64,000 nt of DNA. It comes from Mesorhizobium sp. B2-1-1. GTDB lineage: Bacteria > Pseudomonadota > Alphaproteobacteria > Rhizobiales > Rhizobiaceae. The notes under the pieces were generated by a model. That model did not search any database and was not told where the DNA came from. It was given only the letters and a program-made list of their open reading frames with translations. Location: contig NZ_CP083954.1 in NCBI RefSeq assembly GCF_006442975.2, positions 4,533,501 through 4,597,500 on the forward strand, given 5' to 3'. The position numbers and the translations under genes are program-made. This document shows, piece after piece, positions 9,290 through 18,896 of the stretch (positions are counted from its first letter, which is position 1; the number at the start of each line of letters is the position of its first letter).

Positions 9290-11587
9290 ATGCGTTTAGA
9301 AAAGAGCGTCCGGGTCGACAATGTGCCGCGTGTAATGTGGATCCTCAATCACACTGCGGCCAGAAAATTCGAGATCCCAATGTTGCGGGAACTCGGCTAT
9401 GAGGTATTTACTCCAAAGATCTATCCAGACGATGCTAATTTCCGAAGCGCTTCCGTCGATTATTCGGAGGATAAAAACTTAACAATCCCGCCGGATGACC
9501 TTGCAGTTCTGAATAAGGCTGATTGGTACAGAGGCGCGCCGCGCAAAGCTTGGGAAATCGCCAACAAATATTTTGACATCATGTTCTGCATCGTCTTCGA
9601 TCCCAAGGGTTTTGAAATTGCCGCCAGGCGGTTCCAGGGAGCAATGCTCTGGCGTACCTATGGCTTGGCGGGCAACAATACTTATTCGAAGATCATCGAA
9701 ACAATGCCATTCTACCAAGGTGTTTACACTGCAATCCAGGCCCTTGGAAAACGCTTCTGGTTTACCGAAGGCTATCCTCATCTGCATAAAGTCGAGCCTG
9801 ATTATCTTGCATCTAAGACCGTGTTTCTGCCACTAGGTATGGGCGGGGCAAGTGATCCGATCTCGGCGGAATGGAACGGCGGTGACCGGCGCATCCTGTT
9901 CATCTGCCCCGACATTGGTTTTAACCAAGCCTATGTAGAGATATTCCAGAAATTTAAGAAAGACTTCCGTGGGTTTCCCTATGCAATCGGCGGCGCGCAA
10001 TCGGTCAAGACGACAGACCCAAGCGTGCTGGGTTATCTGCCGATCGAGGAACATCGCAGAAATATGCGCGAGATGCGCGTGATGTTCTATCACAGCCAAG
10101 AACCTAACCATATTCACTTCCACCCGTTCGAGGCGATTAAAGCTGGGATGCCGCTTGTATTCATGGGTGGCGGCATTCTCGATATGTTCGGTGGTAAGAA
10201 ATTGCCCGGCCGTTGCGCAACTATCGAGGAGGCGAGAAAAAAAATTGACCGCATCCTCAAGGATGACTGGAAACTGATTAATAAGATACGTGAGAGCCAA
10301 GCGGTCCTGCTCGATCCGATGAAGGCAGAGAACTGTACCGGGTTCTGGCGTCAAGGCATGGAGAAGGTATTCACCAAGCTTGCAGAATCGCGAGCTGATG
10401 CGGAGGAATTGGAACCGCTGCCCAAGCGCATTGCTGTGCTGACCGACAAGAATTCCATAGCCAAGGCTCGCGCTTTGGCCTTGGCGCTGGAGGAAGGGGC
10501 CAAACTCGCCAATGAGGATGTGGAAATAGTTCTCACCATCGAACGCAGCAAGCGGGCTTATTCGAGTAAACCGATTGAAAAGGAAGAGTTCGACGTGCCC
10601 GTAAGGGAATTCTCATGGCGTGCGCTTGACCGGGAAGCTGCCAATCGGGCGCTTGTTTATGCCGGTGCTGCGCGACCTTTGACATTAAATAGTTATCTCA
10701 TCCCTGATGACGGCATCAATCATTTGCAGGATTGTGATCTCTGGGTGGTTGTCGCGTCAGAAGTCAGCACACCGATCCTGCCAATTCGTCCGATTGTTCT
10801 AGCTCCAGACACGATAGCGCCACGTTTCCGCCCAGGCCCGCAAGAAATCGTTAAGATGGGGCAGTTTGGGTTAACGCTTGCACCCGAAGCCGTCATCGTC
10901 GACAGCCAGTTTGCAAGTGAGGAGCTGATTCACTGCGAGGGGGTCTCCGCCAGGAATGTCCATGTTTTGCCACCTTTGCCAACAATCGAGGTTGCTCCAG
11001 CCTTGGATGTGGGTGAGGAGGCAAAAGCGTTTGTCTGGGTGCTGCACCCACTTTCAATCGCCAACATCGATCGTGCTGCGGAAGCGCTTGCAATTTACTA
11101 TCATGAGATGAGCGGCAAGCTGAAATGCAATATTCTTCTCTCGGAGGCATACCAGACGAAATTGACCGACGATGATATCAGCAATGTCAAACGCAACCTT
11201 ACGAAGGCGATGCGCCGATGGAATATTCCGCGCAGGCGTTACTCGATCTCTGAATTGTTGTCCGAAAGGCAGCTCCGGCGGGTCATCAAGGAGTCGGCTT
11301 TCCTATGGCGCCCAGGCAAACTCGACAGTGACATTACGACCATAACCATTGCCCGGGCCTTTAGAAAGCGTGTTGTTGCGGCACATTGCCCGGTGTTGAA
11401 AGAATATGCTGGAAATCTCGGGTTTAACATTACCTGGACCGATGACGAAGACCCGAACTCTATGGCAGGGAACATTTGCGAACCCGCTCGGGACCATTCT
11501 TTGCCGCTTGCACCATTCAAAGGGCGTGAGATGTCGATTGAGGATTGCGCGCGCGATTATTGGAACGTCATTTCAGAATGCCTGTAA
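9290..11587 (+). CDS. Large putative double-domain glycosyltransferase, unrecognised
   Basis: This 765-residue protein has no signal peptide and no clear membrane segment, so it is probably cytoplasmic. Residues 270-300 contain HFHPFEAIKAGMPLVFMGGG, which resembles the donor-binding loop of GT-B enzymes (EAxxxGxPvV). The N-terminal 360 residues could form one GT-B fold. From about residue 380 (PKRIAVLTDKNS) a second Rossmann-like half begins, without an obvious E-x7-E motif. A second, degenerate glycosyltransferase module is my best guess. A/T-rich codons are frequent. A 109-base gap separates it from wzt and it overlaps the next glycosyltransferase by ten bases. A role in assembling the chain exported by Wzm/Wzt is inferred from context only. 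Confidence 0.6.
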   Translation: MRLEKSVRVDNVPRVMWILNHTAARKFEIPMLRELGYEVFTPKIYPDDANFRSASVDYSEDKNLTIPPDDLAVLNKADWYRGAPRKAWEIANKYFDIMFCIVFDPKGFEIAARRFQGAMLWRTYGLAGNNTYSKIIETMPFYQGVYTAIQALGKRFWFTEGYPHLHKVEPDYLASKTVFLPLGMGGASDPISAEWNGGDRRILFICPDIGFNQAYVEIFQKFKKDFRGFPYAIGGAQSVKTTDPSVLGYLPIEEHRRNMREMRVMFYHSQEPNHIHFHPFEAIKAGMPLVFMGGGILDMFGGKKLPGRCATIEEARKKIDRILKDDWKLINKIRESQAVLLDPMKAENCTGFWRQGMEKVFTKLAESRADAEELEPLPKRIAVLTDKNSIAKARALALALEEGAKLANEDVEIVLTIERSKRAYSSKPIEKEEFDVPVREFSWRALDREAANRALVYAGAARPLTLNSYLIPDDGINHLQDCDLWVVVASEVSTPILPIRPIVLAPDTIAPRFRPGPQEIVKMGQFGLTLAPEAVIVDSQFASEELIHCEGVSARNVHVLPPLPTIEVAPALDVGEEAKAFVWVLHPLSIANIDRAAEALAIYYHEMSGKLKCNILLSEAYQTKLTDDDISNVKRNLTKAMRRWNIPRRRYSISELLSERQLRRVIKESAFLWRPGKLDSDITTITIARAFRKRVVAAHCPVLKEYAGNLGFNITWTDDEDPNSMAGNICEPARDHSLPLAPFKGREMSIEDCARDYWNVISECL

Positions 11588-13260
11588 CCAAATACGGAAT
11601 ATATTTGGCCTATGGGCCACGGATCGAGTTGCGCAATGAAGGCCTTGGCCGTCACCTTGCCGAATTTCTGCGCGCCTCCCTTAGGCGTGATGACGTCGAG
11701 TTTGTAATCGCAGCGCCGAGCTGGATGAGGGATCATCTCAGAGATCTGATGGATGGTTTCGGGGTCAGTGAAGGCCAATACGAAATACTCGGTCCGACGC
11801 AGAGTTCCCTTTCATGGTCAGCCTTTCAGACAGGAACGAGAGTGAGGAAATGGTTGTCTCGCGTCCGCAAGAAGGATGACGTAAAAAAAGGGGGGCTGCT
11901 TCTTCGGATCAAGTTTGCTGGTATTCGCTTGGTGTCCCGAGTGACCCGCTATCTCATGCGAACGCGAAATCCGCTAGTGTTCGTTGCTACTGTCATTCTC
12001 GCGCTTAGCTTACTGCCGTTCGCCGCGCTGATCTATCTGCTGCGCAATACTGTTCTGAAGGGGGTTGGCCGTCTCAGGCGCAGTTCTACTTTGCGCAGAA
12101 TGCTGGGGACCACGCAACCTGCGAAACCCCGCATCTTTGGGCTACTTGGCCGAATGCGGCATCATCTCTATCAAACGATGTGTGACGAAGAAGCCCGGCT
12201 TGTCGCTGAAATGGCAAACAGGCGGGATGATATTTCGGCCTGGTATTGCCCGACAGCGTTCTGGCCGCAATTCAATCTGATTGAAAAGCCGCGTTTGACG
12301 TGCGTTCCCGACGTAGTGTTCACCGGCTTCCCGGTCGGGTTTGCTACGGATGAACCGGCGGCAGATCAATTGTTTAATAATTTCCGGCGCATCGAATCAA
12401 TTATCGACGCGGGCCATGCCTTTGTCACCTACAGTAAGCACGTGAAGCAGAAGACGCTGGTGGAAAGGTTTCAGGTCAAGGGATCGTCGGTTCACGTTGT
12501 GCCGCATGGCGCAAACCGGCTCGATGAGCTGATCACAGTGACTGGTTTTGCAGATAACAGGAAAGCCAGCGATGCATTGAGCGCGCAATATTTCTGGTCA
12601 GCAACCTCGAAGGCGACCAACAACTGGAATGGCGTGAGGTTTTCTTCTGGCGATCTTGGTTTTGTGTTTTATGCAAGTCAGTTTCGACCGAACAAGAATG
12701 TCGTCACTCTGTTGAAGGCGTATCGCTGGCTCCGACGCGAGAAGCTGTTGCGTTACAAGCTTATTCTTACTGGAGCTTGGCAGGCGGACAGGGAAGTCAA
12801 CAGGTATTTGACTGAAAACAACCTACACGATGATGTCCTGTGTTTACGTAATCTCACCGAGCGGGAACTGGCCGCGTGCTATAACCGCGCTGTCCTCGCT
12901 GTGAACCCGAGCTTGTCAGAAGGTGGGATGCCGTTCACGTTTACAGAAGCAGTGTCGGTCGGGACCCCAGTTGTCATGGCAGACATCCCTGTCACTAAGG
13001 AAATCCTGACCGACAAAGTGGTGCATCAAAAGACAGTATTTAATCCCGAGAGTTGGACGGCGATGGCCGAAAAAATCGAATGGGCGATCCAGCACAAGGA
13101 TAGCCTCTACAAAATCCAGAGAGCATTCTACGATGAGGTTTTGGTGAACCGTACGTGGGACCATGTTGTCGCCGACTATATTGACATTCTGAACGACATG
13201 GCTGGCAAGCCGTTTTCATATACGCCTGAGATTGTCGAACGACTCAATGAAGCTGTTTAA
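11578..13260 (+). CDS. GT4-type glycosyltransferase with internal hydrophobic hairpin
   Basis: This is a probable retaining glycosyltransferase. The C-terminal half has FYASQFRPNKNVVTLLKAY, then NPSLSEGGMPFTFTEAVSVGTPVV, where the E-x7-E motif and EAxxxGTPVV are clear. Residues about 131-162 form a long hydrophobic stretch (LVFVATVILALSLLPFAALI) flanked by Arg/Lys, which is unusual inside a GT-B enzyme and suggests membrane anchoring through a hairpin. ATG 11578, giving MPVTKYGIYLAYG, is chosen because it leaves only ten bases of overlap with the upstream gene. The protein is 560 residues, longer than typical GT4 enzymes. Donor and acceptor sugars cannot be told from sequence. Confidence 0.8.
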   Translation: MPVTKYGIYLAYGPRIELRNEGLGRHLAEFLRASLRRDDVEFVIAAPSWMRDHLRDLMDGFGVSEGQYEILGPTQSSLSWSAFQTGTRVRKWLSRVRKKDDVKKGGLLLRIKFAGIRLVSRVTRYLMRTRNPLVFVATVILALSLLPFAALIYLLRNTVLKGVGRLRRSSTLRRMLGTTQPAKPRIFGLLGRMRHHLYQTMCDEEARLVAEMANRRDDISAWYCPTAFWPQFNLIEKPRLTCVPDVVFTGFPVGFATDEPAADQLFNNFRRIESIIDAGHAFVTYSKHVKQKTLVERFQVKGSSVHVVPHGANRLDELITVTGFADNRKASDALSAQYFWSATSKATNNWNGVRFSSGDLGFVFYASQFRPNKNVVTLLKAYRWLRREKLLRYKLILTGAWQADREVNRYLTENNLHDDVLCLRNLTERELAACYNRAVLAVNPSLSEGGMPFTFTEAVSVGTPVVMADIPVTKEILTDKVVHQKTVFNPESWTAMAEKIEWAIQHKDSLYKIQRAFYDEVLVNRTWDHVVADYIDILNDMAGKPFSYTPEIVERLNEAV

Positions 13261-13329
13261 GCCCCTGACACAGTGCCGACGGACCTCGGGCAGATCAAAA
13301 GCAGAGCAGAAAGGCATGACGCCGTCACT

Positions 13330-13941
13330 ATGAGCAAAGGCCTTTTCATTCTGGGCTTTGGCGGCCATGCGCGCAGCGTAGGAGACATAGCCTTATCGAC
13401 AGGGTTCGATGATTTGATTTTCATCGATGACCAGGCAAAGGCCGGTGAGGAATTTGCGGGCTTTCCTGCTGTCGCTGTTCTTCCCAGCAATGCCTCCGGC
13501 GCCGGTTGGTTCATGTTTCCGGGCTCGGGTGACAATGCGCGGCGACGCGCGCAATGCGGGAGCGCGCTTGTTCCTCTTGCGATGCTCGTCGCACCGACTG
13601 CCTCTGTCGGGAGGCAATGTGAGATCGGGCAAGGCTCACTGGTCGCTCATCAGGCCCATATAGGACCGCTTACAAAGGTTGGCCGGGGCGTCATCATCAA
13701 TAGCGGCGCAGTCGTTGACCACGAATGCGTGATCGGTGATTTTTCTCATATATCCGTCAATGCGACCGTTGCAGGCCGTTGCCGAATAGGCACACAGGTT
13801 CTGGTTGGCGCAGGTGCGACCGTGATTGATCGGCTCAGCATATGCGACAATGTCATCATCGGCGCTGGCGCAACGGTCGTCCGAGACATTGAAGTGCCCG
13901 GCGTGTATACAGGCACGCCGGCCCGTCGAGCCCACGGCTAG
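13330..13941 (+). CDS. PglD/NeuD-type sugar O- or N-acyltransferase
   Basis: This is a 203-residue left-handed beta-helix acyltransferase. The N-terminal Rossmann-like subdomain starts LFILGFGGHARSVGDIAL, as in PglD, PerB and NeuD, which bind the nucleotide sugar. The hexapeptide repeats follow from about residue 80, with the catalytic His in VDHECVIGDF and the end signature IGAGATVVRDIEVPGVYTGTPAR. ATG 13330 matches family N-termini better than the upstream GTG 13273. In this cluster it would most simply acetylate the 4-amino group of GDP-perosamine. That substrate is inferred. Other amino sugars are possible. Confidence 0.85.
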   Translation: MSKGLFILGFGGHARSVGDIALSTGFDDLIFIDDQAKAGEEFAGFPAVAVLPSNASGAGWFMFPGSGDNARRRAQCGSALVPLAMLVAPTASVGRQCEIGQGSLVAHQAHIGPLTKVGRGVIINSGAVVDHECVIGDFSHISVNATVAGRCRIGTQVLVGAGATVIDRLSICDNVIIGAGATVVRDIEVPGVYTGTPARRAHG

Positions 13942-13993
13942 ACAGCGCCAGCCGCTTTCCTTTCAGGCTCGAACAGAAAAAACGGTCCGATTC

Positions 13994-15109
13994 ATGAAAA
14001 TCGGCATTGATGCCCGCAACCTTGTCCACAATCTCACAGGCATCGGCCGCTATGTGCTGGAGATGTGCCGTGGGTTGGCGGAAGCCGGTCACGAAATCTT
14101 TCTGTATCTCCCGGAGCGACCGGTCTCGGATATTTCTCGTCTATCGGGCGGAACGTTTCGGATATCTGGTCATGCAGGCAATTTCAGGCGCATGGTTTGG
14201 GGTCAAACCATCTTACCCAAACAGGCAGCCCGCGACAAAATCGACATCTTTTGGGGCCCTGCCCACAGATTGCCCTTTAGCTTGGATCCGGATATTCCCC
14301 GCGTTGTGACCATTCACGATCTCGTATGGCACCATGCGGCATCGACAATGCGTTTGCAGGGCTGGCTCGGCGATCGCTTCCTCATGCGACCTGCAGTATT
14401 TTCATCGGATAAGATCGTCGCAGTCTCGCGCGCTACGGCCGATGCCATTCGAATGCTGTATCCACAGGTCTCCAAGAAACTGCACGTGGTGTACCCTGGA
14501 GTGACGCGCCTGGAGGATGGCGGGACCAACAGCGTGCTTGCGGACAAAGGCATCGACCGCGATTACGCCCTTTTTGTCGGCACACTTGAACCACGCAAGA
14601 ACTTGCCAAATCTCCTGGAAGCATATGCGCTGCTTCCGGAGCCTGTCAGGAAAAATCTGCTGCTCGTCATAGCGGGGGGGCAGGGGTGGCGTCTCGGCGA
14701 CCTGCGCGAGCGCATGGTGCGCCTCGAAATCGAATCGGATGTGCGACTTACGGGATATGTCACGGACAGCGATCTCGCTGTCCTCTATCGCCGAGCGAAG
14801 TTTCTTGTCATGCCGTCATTATACGAAGGTTTTGGATTTCCAATTATCGAAGCAAATGCGGTTGGGGTGCCTGTTGTAACTTCAAACATGTCTTCCATGC
14901 CCGAGGTGGCTGGCGAAGCTGCCCTTCTTGTTGACCCGACCAACGTCCAGGATATCTCCGCCGCGATGGGCCGGTTGGCACTCGACAATGCGTTGCGCTC
15001 GCGGCTGGCTGAGAAAGCGCCCCTGAACGCGCTCCGATTCGACTGGAGAAAAAGCGCCTTGGACCTGGTCGCAGTGTTCGAATTGGCCATAACCGCAAGA
15101 AGGCGCTGA
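13994..15109 (+). CDS. GT4 family glycosyltransferase
   Basis: This 371-residue protein is a retaining GT-B glycosyltransferase, probably mannosyl- or perosaminyl-transferring. It opens with MKIGIDARNLVHNLTGIGRYV, has the acceptor-side VTIHDLVWHHAAST, and in the C-terminal half FVGTLEPRKNLPNLLEAYALL and the E-x7-E motif in YEGFGFPIIEANAVGVPVV. These features match the mannosyltransferase-like group that includes WbdA/MtfB-type enzymes. ATG 13994 is chosen because upstream in-frame residues overlap the acyltransferase gene and look unrelated. It sits 52 bases after that gene. Confidence 0.9.
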   Translation: MKIGIDARNLVHNLTGIGRYVLEMCRGLAEAGHEIFLYLPERPVSDISRLSGGTFRISGHAGNFRRMVWGQTILPKQAARDKIDIFWGPAHRLPFSLDPDIPRVVTIHDLVWHHAASTMRLQGWLGDRFLMRPAVFSSDKIVAVSRATADAIRMLYPQVSKKLHVVYPGVTRLEDGGTNSVLADKGIDRDYALFVGTLEPRKNLPNLLEAYALLPEPVRKNLLLVIAGGQGWRLGDLRERMVRLEIESDVRLTGYVTDSDLAVLYRRAKFLVMPSLYEGFGFPIIEANAVGVPVVTSNMSSMPEVAGEAALLVDPTNVQDISAAMGRLALDNALRSRLAEKAPLNALRFDWRKSALDLVAVFELAITARRR

Positions 15110-15169
15110 CGTGGAAGGTATGCTTCAGATTTTTGAACTGGCCATCGAGCGAAGACGGAAGACCAATCT

Positions 15170-16288
15170 TTGAAAGTGCTGCACTTCTTCAAGACATACT
15201 GGCCCGACACCTTTGGCGGGGTGGAGCGGACGATACATGCCATCGCTCAAAGCACCGCCAGCCGCGGCATCGAAACCGAAGTGCTCTCCTTGAGCCGTGC
15301 TCCGAACGAGAACACGCAGCATCTCGACGGGCACATGGCCCGAAAAGCCAGGCTGGATTTCGAACTGGCGTCGACCGGGTTTTCGCTTGACGTCTTTCGG
15401 AAGTTCGGAGCGCTCGCCGGGAAAGCCGACCTCATACATTACCATTTCCCATGGCCACTCATGGACATGGTGCATTTTCAATCCCGTCATGGCAAACCGA
15501 CCGTCGTCACCTACCATTCCGACATCGTCAAACAGAGGCTTTTGCTGCCTCTTTATCGGCCGCTGATGCTGCGCTTCCTCAGGGATGTGGACGCTGTCGT
15601 CGCGACATCTCCGGACTATTTGAAATCGAGCCCCGTTCTCAGAGCCTTGGAGGGCAAATCGGCGATCATCCCAATCGGCATAAATGAAACCGATTATCCC
15701 ACGCCGACCGAAGCCGACAACAGATGGTGCCAAGCGGCGGTGACGGAGCCTTTCGTGCTCTTCGTCGGCGTCTTGCGCTACTACAAGGGGCTGGACGTGC
15801 TGATTCAGGCGGCCGACAAAGTCAGGTGCAAGATCGTTATTGCCGGATCAGGGCCTATCGAAGAGCGCCTGAAGCTTCAGGCCAAGACGTTGCGTCGCAA
15901 CAATGTGATATTCCTCGGCGAGGTGGCCGAGCGGCACAAGATGGCGCTCCTCCACAACTGCCTGGGGTTCGTTTTTCCGTCAAACCAGAGGTCGGAAGCC
16001 TACGGGCTTTCTCTCGTCGAGGCGGCGATGTGCGGTAAACCGATGATCTCTTGCGAGATCGGAACGGGAACAAGTTATGTGAATAAAGCCGGCGAGACCG
16101 GGCTGGTCGTACCGCCTTCCGATCCAGCACGCCTTGCCGAAGCCATCAACCAGGTCGTCGATTCGCCGGTCGAGGCAGCGAACTGGGGGCGAGCTGCTCG
16201 CGATCGCTATGTTCGCCTCTTTACAGCTGACAGGATGGGAACAGCATACGCCGAACTCTATCACCAACTCGATAACCGCCGACGCTGA
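15170..16288 (+). CDS. GT4 family glycosyltransferase (WbdC/WbdB-like)
   Basis: This 372-residue retaining glycosyltransferase starts MKVLHFFKTYWPDTFGGVERTIHAIA. Its C-terminal half contains FVGVLRYYKGLDVLIQAA and the E-x7-E motif in SEAYGLSLVEAAMCGKPMISCEIGTG. The likely start is TTG 15170, with a purine-rich GGAAG about ten bases upstream; no ATG or GTG gives a family-like N-terminus. It is the last gene of the plus-strand block and converges on rfbD. In related O-antigen loci such proteins add the first mannose-type residues, but the donor here is unknown. Confidence 0.88.
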   Translation: MKVLHFFKTYWPDTFGGVERTIHAIAQSTASRGIETEVLSLSRAPNENTQHLDGHMARKARLDFELASTGFSLDVFRKFGALAGKADLIHYHFPWPLMDMVHFQSRHGKPTVVTYHSDIVKQRLLLPLYRPLMLRFLRDVDAVVATSPDYLKSSPVLRALEGKSAIIPIGINETDYPTPTEADNRWCQAAVTEPFVLFVGVLRYYKGLDVLIQAADKVRCKIVIAGSGPIEERLKLQAKTLRRNNVIFLGEVAERHKMALLHNCLGFVFPSNQRSEAYGLSLVEAAMCGKPMISCEIGTGTSYVNKAGETGLVVPPSDPARLAEAINQVVDSPVEAANWGRAARDRYVRLFTADRMGTAYAELYHQLDNRRR

Positions 16289-16364
16289 AATACGGCTTCG
16301 CGCTGTGGCAGCCGGTGAATCCCCCGCGGGTTGATAGTTGTTGATGCAGTCAAAGCCCGTCAGG

Positions 16365-17243
16365 TCACCTGCTCAGGAGACGACGAACCACCTCCCGCGC
16401 CGACTTCTGCAGTACCGGCGCACTCCATCCAAACACGGAGGCAAACTTCGCGCTCGACAGCCGTGAATTGGCGGGGCGGCGCGCCTTGGTCGGATAGTCC
16501 GTCGCAGCAATATCGCGCACCCGCGCCGAGGGGCCACCGAGCCCACCGCTTGTGTCCAGGATATGGCGGGCGAAGCCGCTCCAGTTGGTCTCGCCCGTGC
16601 CGGCCAGATGATAGATGCCCCACGCGGCGAAATCCTCGTTGCGTTGCAGCCGTGCTGCCGCATGCAGGATCGCGTCGGCGATATCAAGCGCGGAAGTGGG
16701 ATTTCCCCATTGGTCGGCCACAACCGGTATCTCGTCGCGATCGCTGGCCAGCCTCAGCATGGTTTTGGCGAAATTCTTGCCGAACGGGCTGTAGACCCAC
16801 GCCGTGCGCAAGATCAGGTGGCGCGGATTGGCTGATGCCACCGCCTGTTCGCCGGCAAGCTTGGAGGCGCCGTAGACGCCAATCGGCGCGGTCGCGTCGG
16901 TTTCCAAATAGGGACCGTTCTTGGTGCCGTCGAAGACATAATCGGTCGACAGATGGATGACGGGCACGCCAAGCCGAGCCGCCGCCTGCGCCACCTCGCC
17001 GGCGCCGGCGGCGTTCACCGCAAAGGCGAGCTCGGGTTCGTCCTCGGCCTGGTCCACCGCCGTGTAGGCGGCGGCCGACACGACGATATCGGGCTTAGCG
17101 GCGGTGATGGCCTCGATCACAGTCCCGCGCCGCGCGAGGTCGAGTTGCGGCCGGCCGATGGCGATGACCTTGACGTCTTCGCGCCCAGCCTCCAGAAGGC
17201 TTGCCGCAACCTGGCCCTCGCGTCCGGTGACAACGAGCCTCAC
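16365..17243 (-). CDS. rfbD: dTDP-4-dehydrorhamnose reductase
   Basis: It performs the last step of dTDP-L-rhamnose synthesis, NAD(P)H reduction of dTDP-4-keto-L-rhamnose. The N-terminus reads [12 protein letters not shown] (nucleotide-binding), followed by [14 protein letters not shown] and the catalytic YxxxK in YGASKLAGE. The start is GTG 17243, which overlaps the rfbB stop by four bases (GTGA). The resulting 292 residues are normal length. It is the last gene of the rfbA-rfbC-rfbB-rfbD string and faces the end of the plus-strand block with only about 75 bases between. Confidence 0.95.
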   Translation of the reverse strand: MRLVVTGREGQVAASLLEAGREDVKVIAIGRPQLDLARRGTVIEAITAAKPDIVVSAAAYTAVDQAEDEPELAFAVNAAGAGEVAQAAARLGVPVIHLSTDYVFDGTKNGPYLETDATAPIGVYGASKLAGEQAVASANPRHLILRTAWVYSPFGKNFAKTMLRLASDRDEIPVVADQWGNPTSALDIADAILHAAARLQRNEDFAAWGIYHLAGTGETNWSGFARHILDTSGGLGGPSARVRDIAATDYPTKARRPANSRLSSAKFASVFGWSAPVLQKSAREVVRRLLSR

Positions 17244-18310
17244 ACCGCCTCCTTGCGCGCTTCGCCCAGTCTTTCGCCGGCATAGCGCTGTTCGCGGATC
17301 GGTCCCCACCACCATTTGTTGTCCAGGTACCAGTCGACCGTCCTTGCCAGGCCGCTGTCGAAATTCTCCCTCGGCGTCCAGCCGAGCTCGCGGCCAATCT
17401 TGGACGCGTCGATGGCGTAGCGGCGATCATGGCCGGGACGGTCGGTGACGAAAGAGATCAGGTCGCGATAGCTTTTGCCGGCGGCCCGGGGGCGCCTGGC
17501 GTCGAGCAGATCGCAGATCGTCTCGACGACACCCAGATTGGTGCGTTCCGAATTGCCGCCGACATTGTAGCTCTCGCCCGGCTGCCCCTTGGTGGCGATC
17601 AGTTCCAGCGCGCGCGCATGGTCCTCGACGAACAGCCAGTCACGCACATTGGCGCCGGCGCCGTAGACCGGCAGCGGCTTCTCGTCGAGCGCGTTGAGGA
17701 TGACCAGCGGGATCAGCTTTTCGGGAAAATGGTAGGGCCCGTAATTGTTCGAACAATTGGACAGCACCACCGGCAGGCCATAGGTCTCGTGCCAGGCACG
17801 CACCAGGTGGTCGGAGGCCGCCTTGGAGGCGGAATAGGGCGAAGACGGCGCGTAAGGCGTCTCTTCCACGAACATGCCGCCATCGAAGGGCAGGTCGCCG
17901 AACACCTCGTCGGTCGAGACGTGATGGAAGCGGAAACGGCCCTTCCTGTCGTCGGAAAGGCCGCGCCAGTATTCCAGCGCTGCATTGAGGATCCGGTAGG
18001 TGCCGACGATGTTGGTCTCGATGAAGGCGCCCGGCCCATCGATCGAGCGGTCGACATGGCTCTCTGCGGCGAGGTTCATGACGACGTCGATATCGTCGCG
18101 GCGCAATATGTCGAACACCGCCCTCTCGTCGCAGATGTCGGCATGGGCGAAGCTGTAATTTCGTGCATTCTCGATCGGCCGCAGCGAGGCCAGGTTGCCG
18201 GCATAGGTCAGCTTGTCGAGATTGGTCACCCGGTAGGCCGGGTTGGCGCACAGATGCCGGCACACCGCCGAACCGATGAAGCCGGCCCCGCCCGTCACCA
18301 GAAAGTTCAT
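17240..18310 (-). CDS. rfbB: dTDP-glucose 4,6-dehydratase
   Basis: It converts dTDP-glucose to dTDP-4-keto-6-deoxyglucose. This extended SDR protein of 356 residues has NAD-binding [15 protein letters not shown], the catalytic [11 protein letters not shown] region, [12 protein letters not shown] for YxxxK, and the nucleotide-binding [21 protein letters not shown] 18310 is chosen over an upstream in-frame ATG because the protein then begins with [10 protein letters not shown] like its family. It lies 31 bases after rfbC and overlaps rfbD. Confidence 0.96.
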   Translation of the reverse strand: MNFLVTGGAGFIGSAVCRHLCANPAYRVTNLDKLTYAGNLASLRPIENARNYSFAHADICDERAVFDILRRDDIDVVMNLAAESHVDRSIDGPGAFIETNIVGTYRILNAALEYWRGLSDDRKGRFRFHHVSTDEVFGDLPFDGGMFVEETPYAPSSPYSASKAASDHLVRAWHETYGLPVVLSNCSNNYGPYHFPEKLIPLVILNALDEKPLPVYGAGANVRDWLFVEDHARALELIATKGQPGESYNVGGNSERTNLGVVETICDLLDARRPRAAGKSYRDLISFVTDRPGHDRRYAIDASKIGRELGWTPRENFDSGLARTVDWYLDNKWWWGPIREQRYAGERLGEARKEAV

Positions 18311-18341
18311 GCTGCTGGCCCCCTGCATCTGGCAATGTTCA

Positions 18342-18896
18342 TCAGGCAAACACCTCGGCGGCGGCGAGCAGCGGCGCCTTGAGGTCCTTGTCAGAAAGCT
18401 GGAAGCCGCCAGCCGGCGGCGGCCATTCGATACCGATGGCCGGATCGTCGAAACGGATCGAGCGGTCGTGTTCGGGCGAATAGGTGTCGGTCACCTTGTA
18501 CAGCACCTCGGTATGGGGCACGAGCGTCATGAAGCCGTGGGCGAAGCCCTTGGGCACCAGGATCTGGTTGCCCTTCTCGGCCGAGACCTCGAGGACAACC
18601 CATTTTCCGAATGTCGGCGAGGAGCGGCGGATATCAACCGCGACATCCAGGACGCTGCCCCTGACAACGCGCAGCAGCTTGTCCTGGGCACGTGGCGGCA
18701 ACTGATAGTGCAATCCCCTGACGACACCGGCCGCGGCGGAATAGGAGTGATTGTCCTGGACAAAGGCGAGTTCGAGGCCGGCCTCGGCGAAGCGTGCGGC
18801 GTTCCAGGTTTCGGTGAAGTAGCCACGGGCATCGCCGTGCCGCTTCGGAATGATTTCGAGCAGACCTTCGATGCCAAGGGGTCTCACCTCCAGCAT
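18342..18896 (-). CDS. rfbC: dTDP-4-dehydrorhamnose 3,5-epimerase
   Basis: It epimerises dTDP-4-keto-6-deoxyglucose at C3 and C5. The 184-residue cupin shows the catalytic His in [10 protein letters not shown], the conserved [18 protein letters not shown] strand and PKGFAHGF. The end, [17 protein letters not shown], contains the second active-site region. ATG 18896 follows the rfbA stop directly, so the two genes abut with no gap and are surely cotranscribed. Confidence 0.96.
   Translation of the reverse strand: MLEVRPLGIEGLLEIIPKRHGDARGYFTETWNAARFAEAGLELAFVQDNHSYSAAAGVVRGLHYQLPPRAQDKLLRVVRGSVLDVAVDIRRSSPTFGKWVVLEVSAEKGNQILVPKGFAHGFMTLVPHTEVLYKVTDTYSPEHDRSIRFDDPAIGIEWPPPAGGFQLSDKDLKAPLLAAAEVFA

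Noticed and set aside
16289..16364. Possible terminator between the two convergent polysaccharide blocks
   Set aside because: Some GC-rich symmetry is present (CCCCCGCGGG) but no stable stem followed by a T-run was found.
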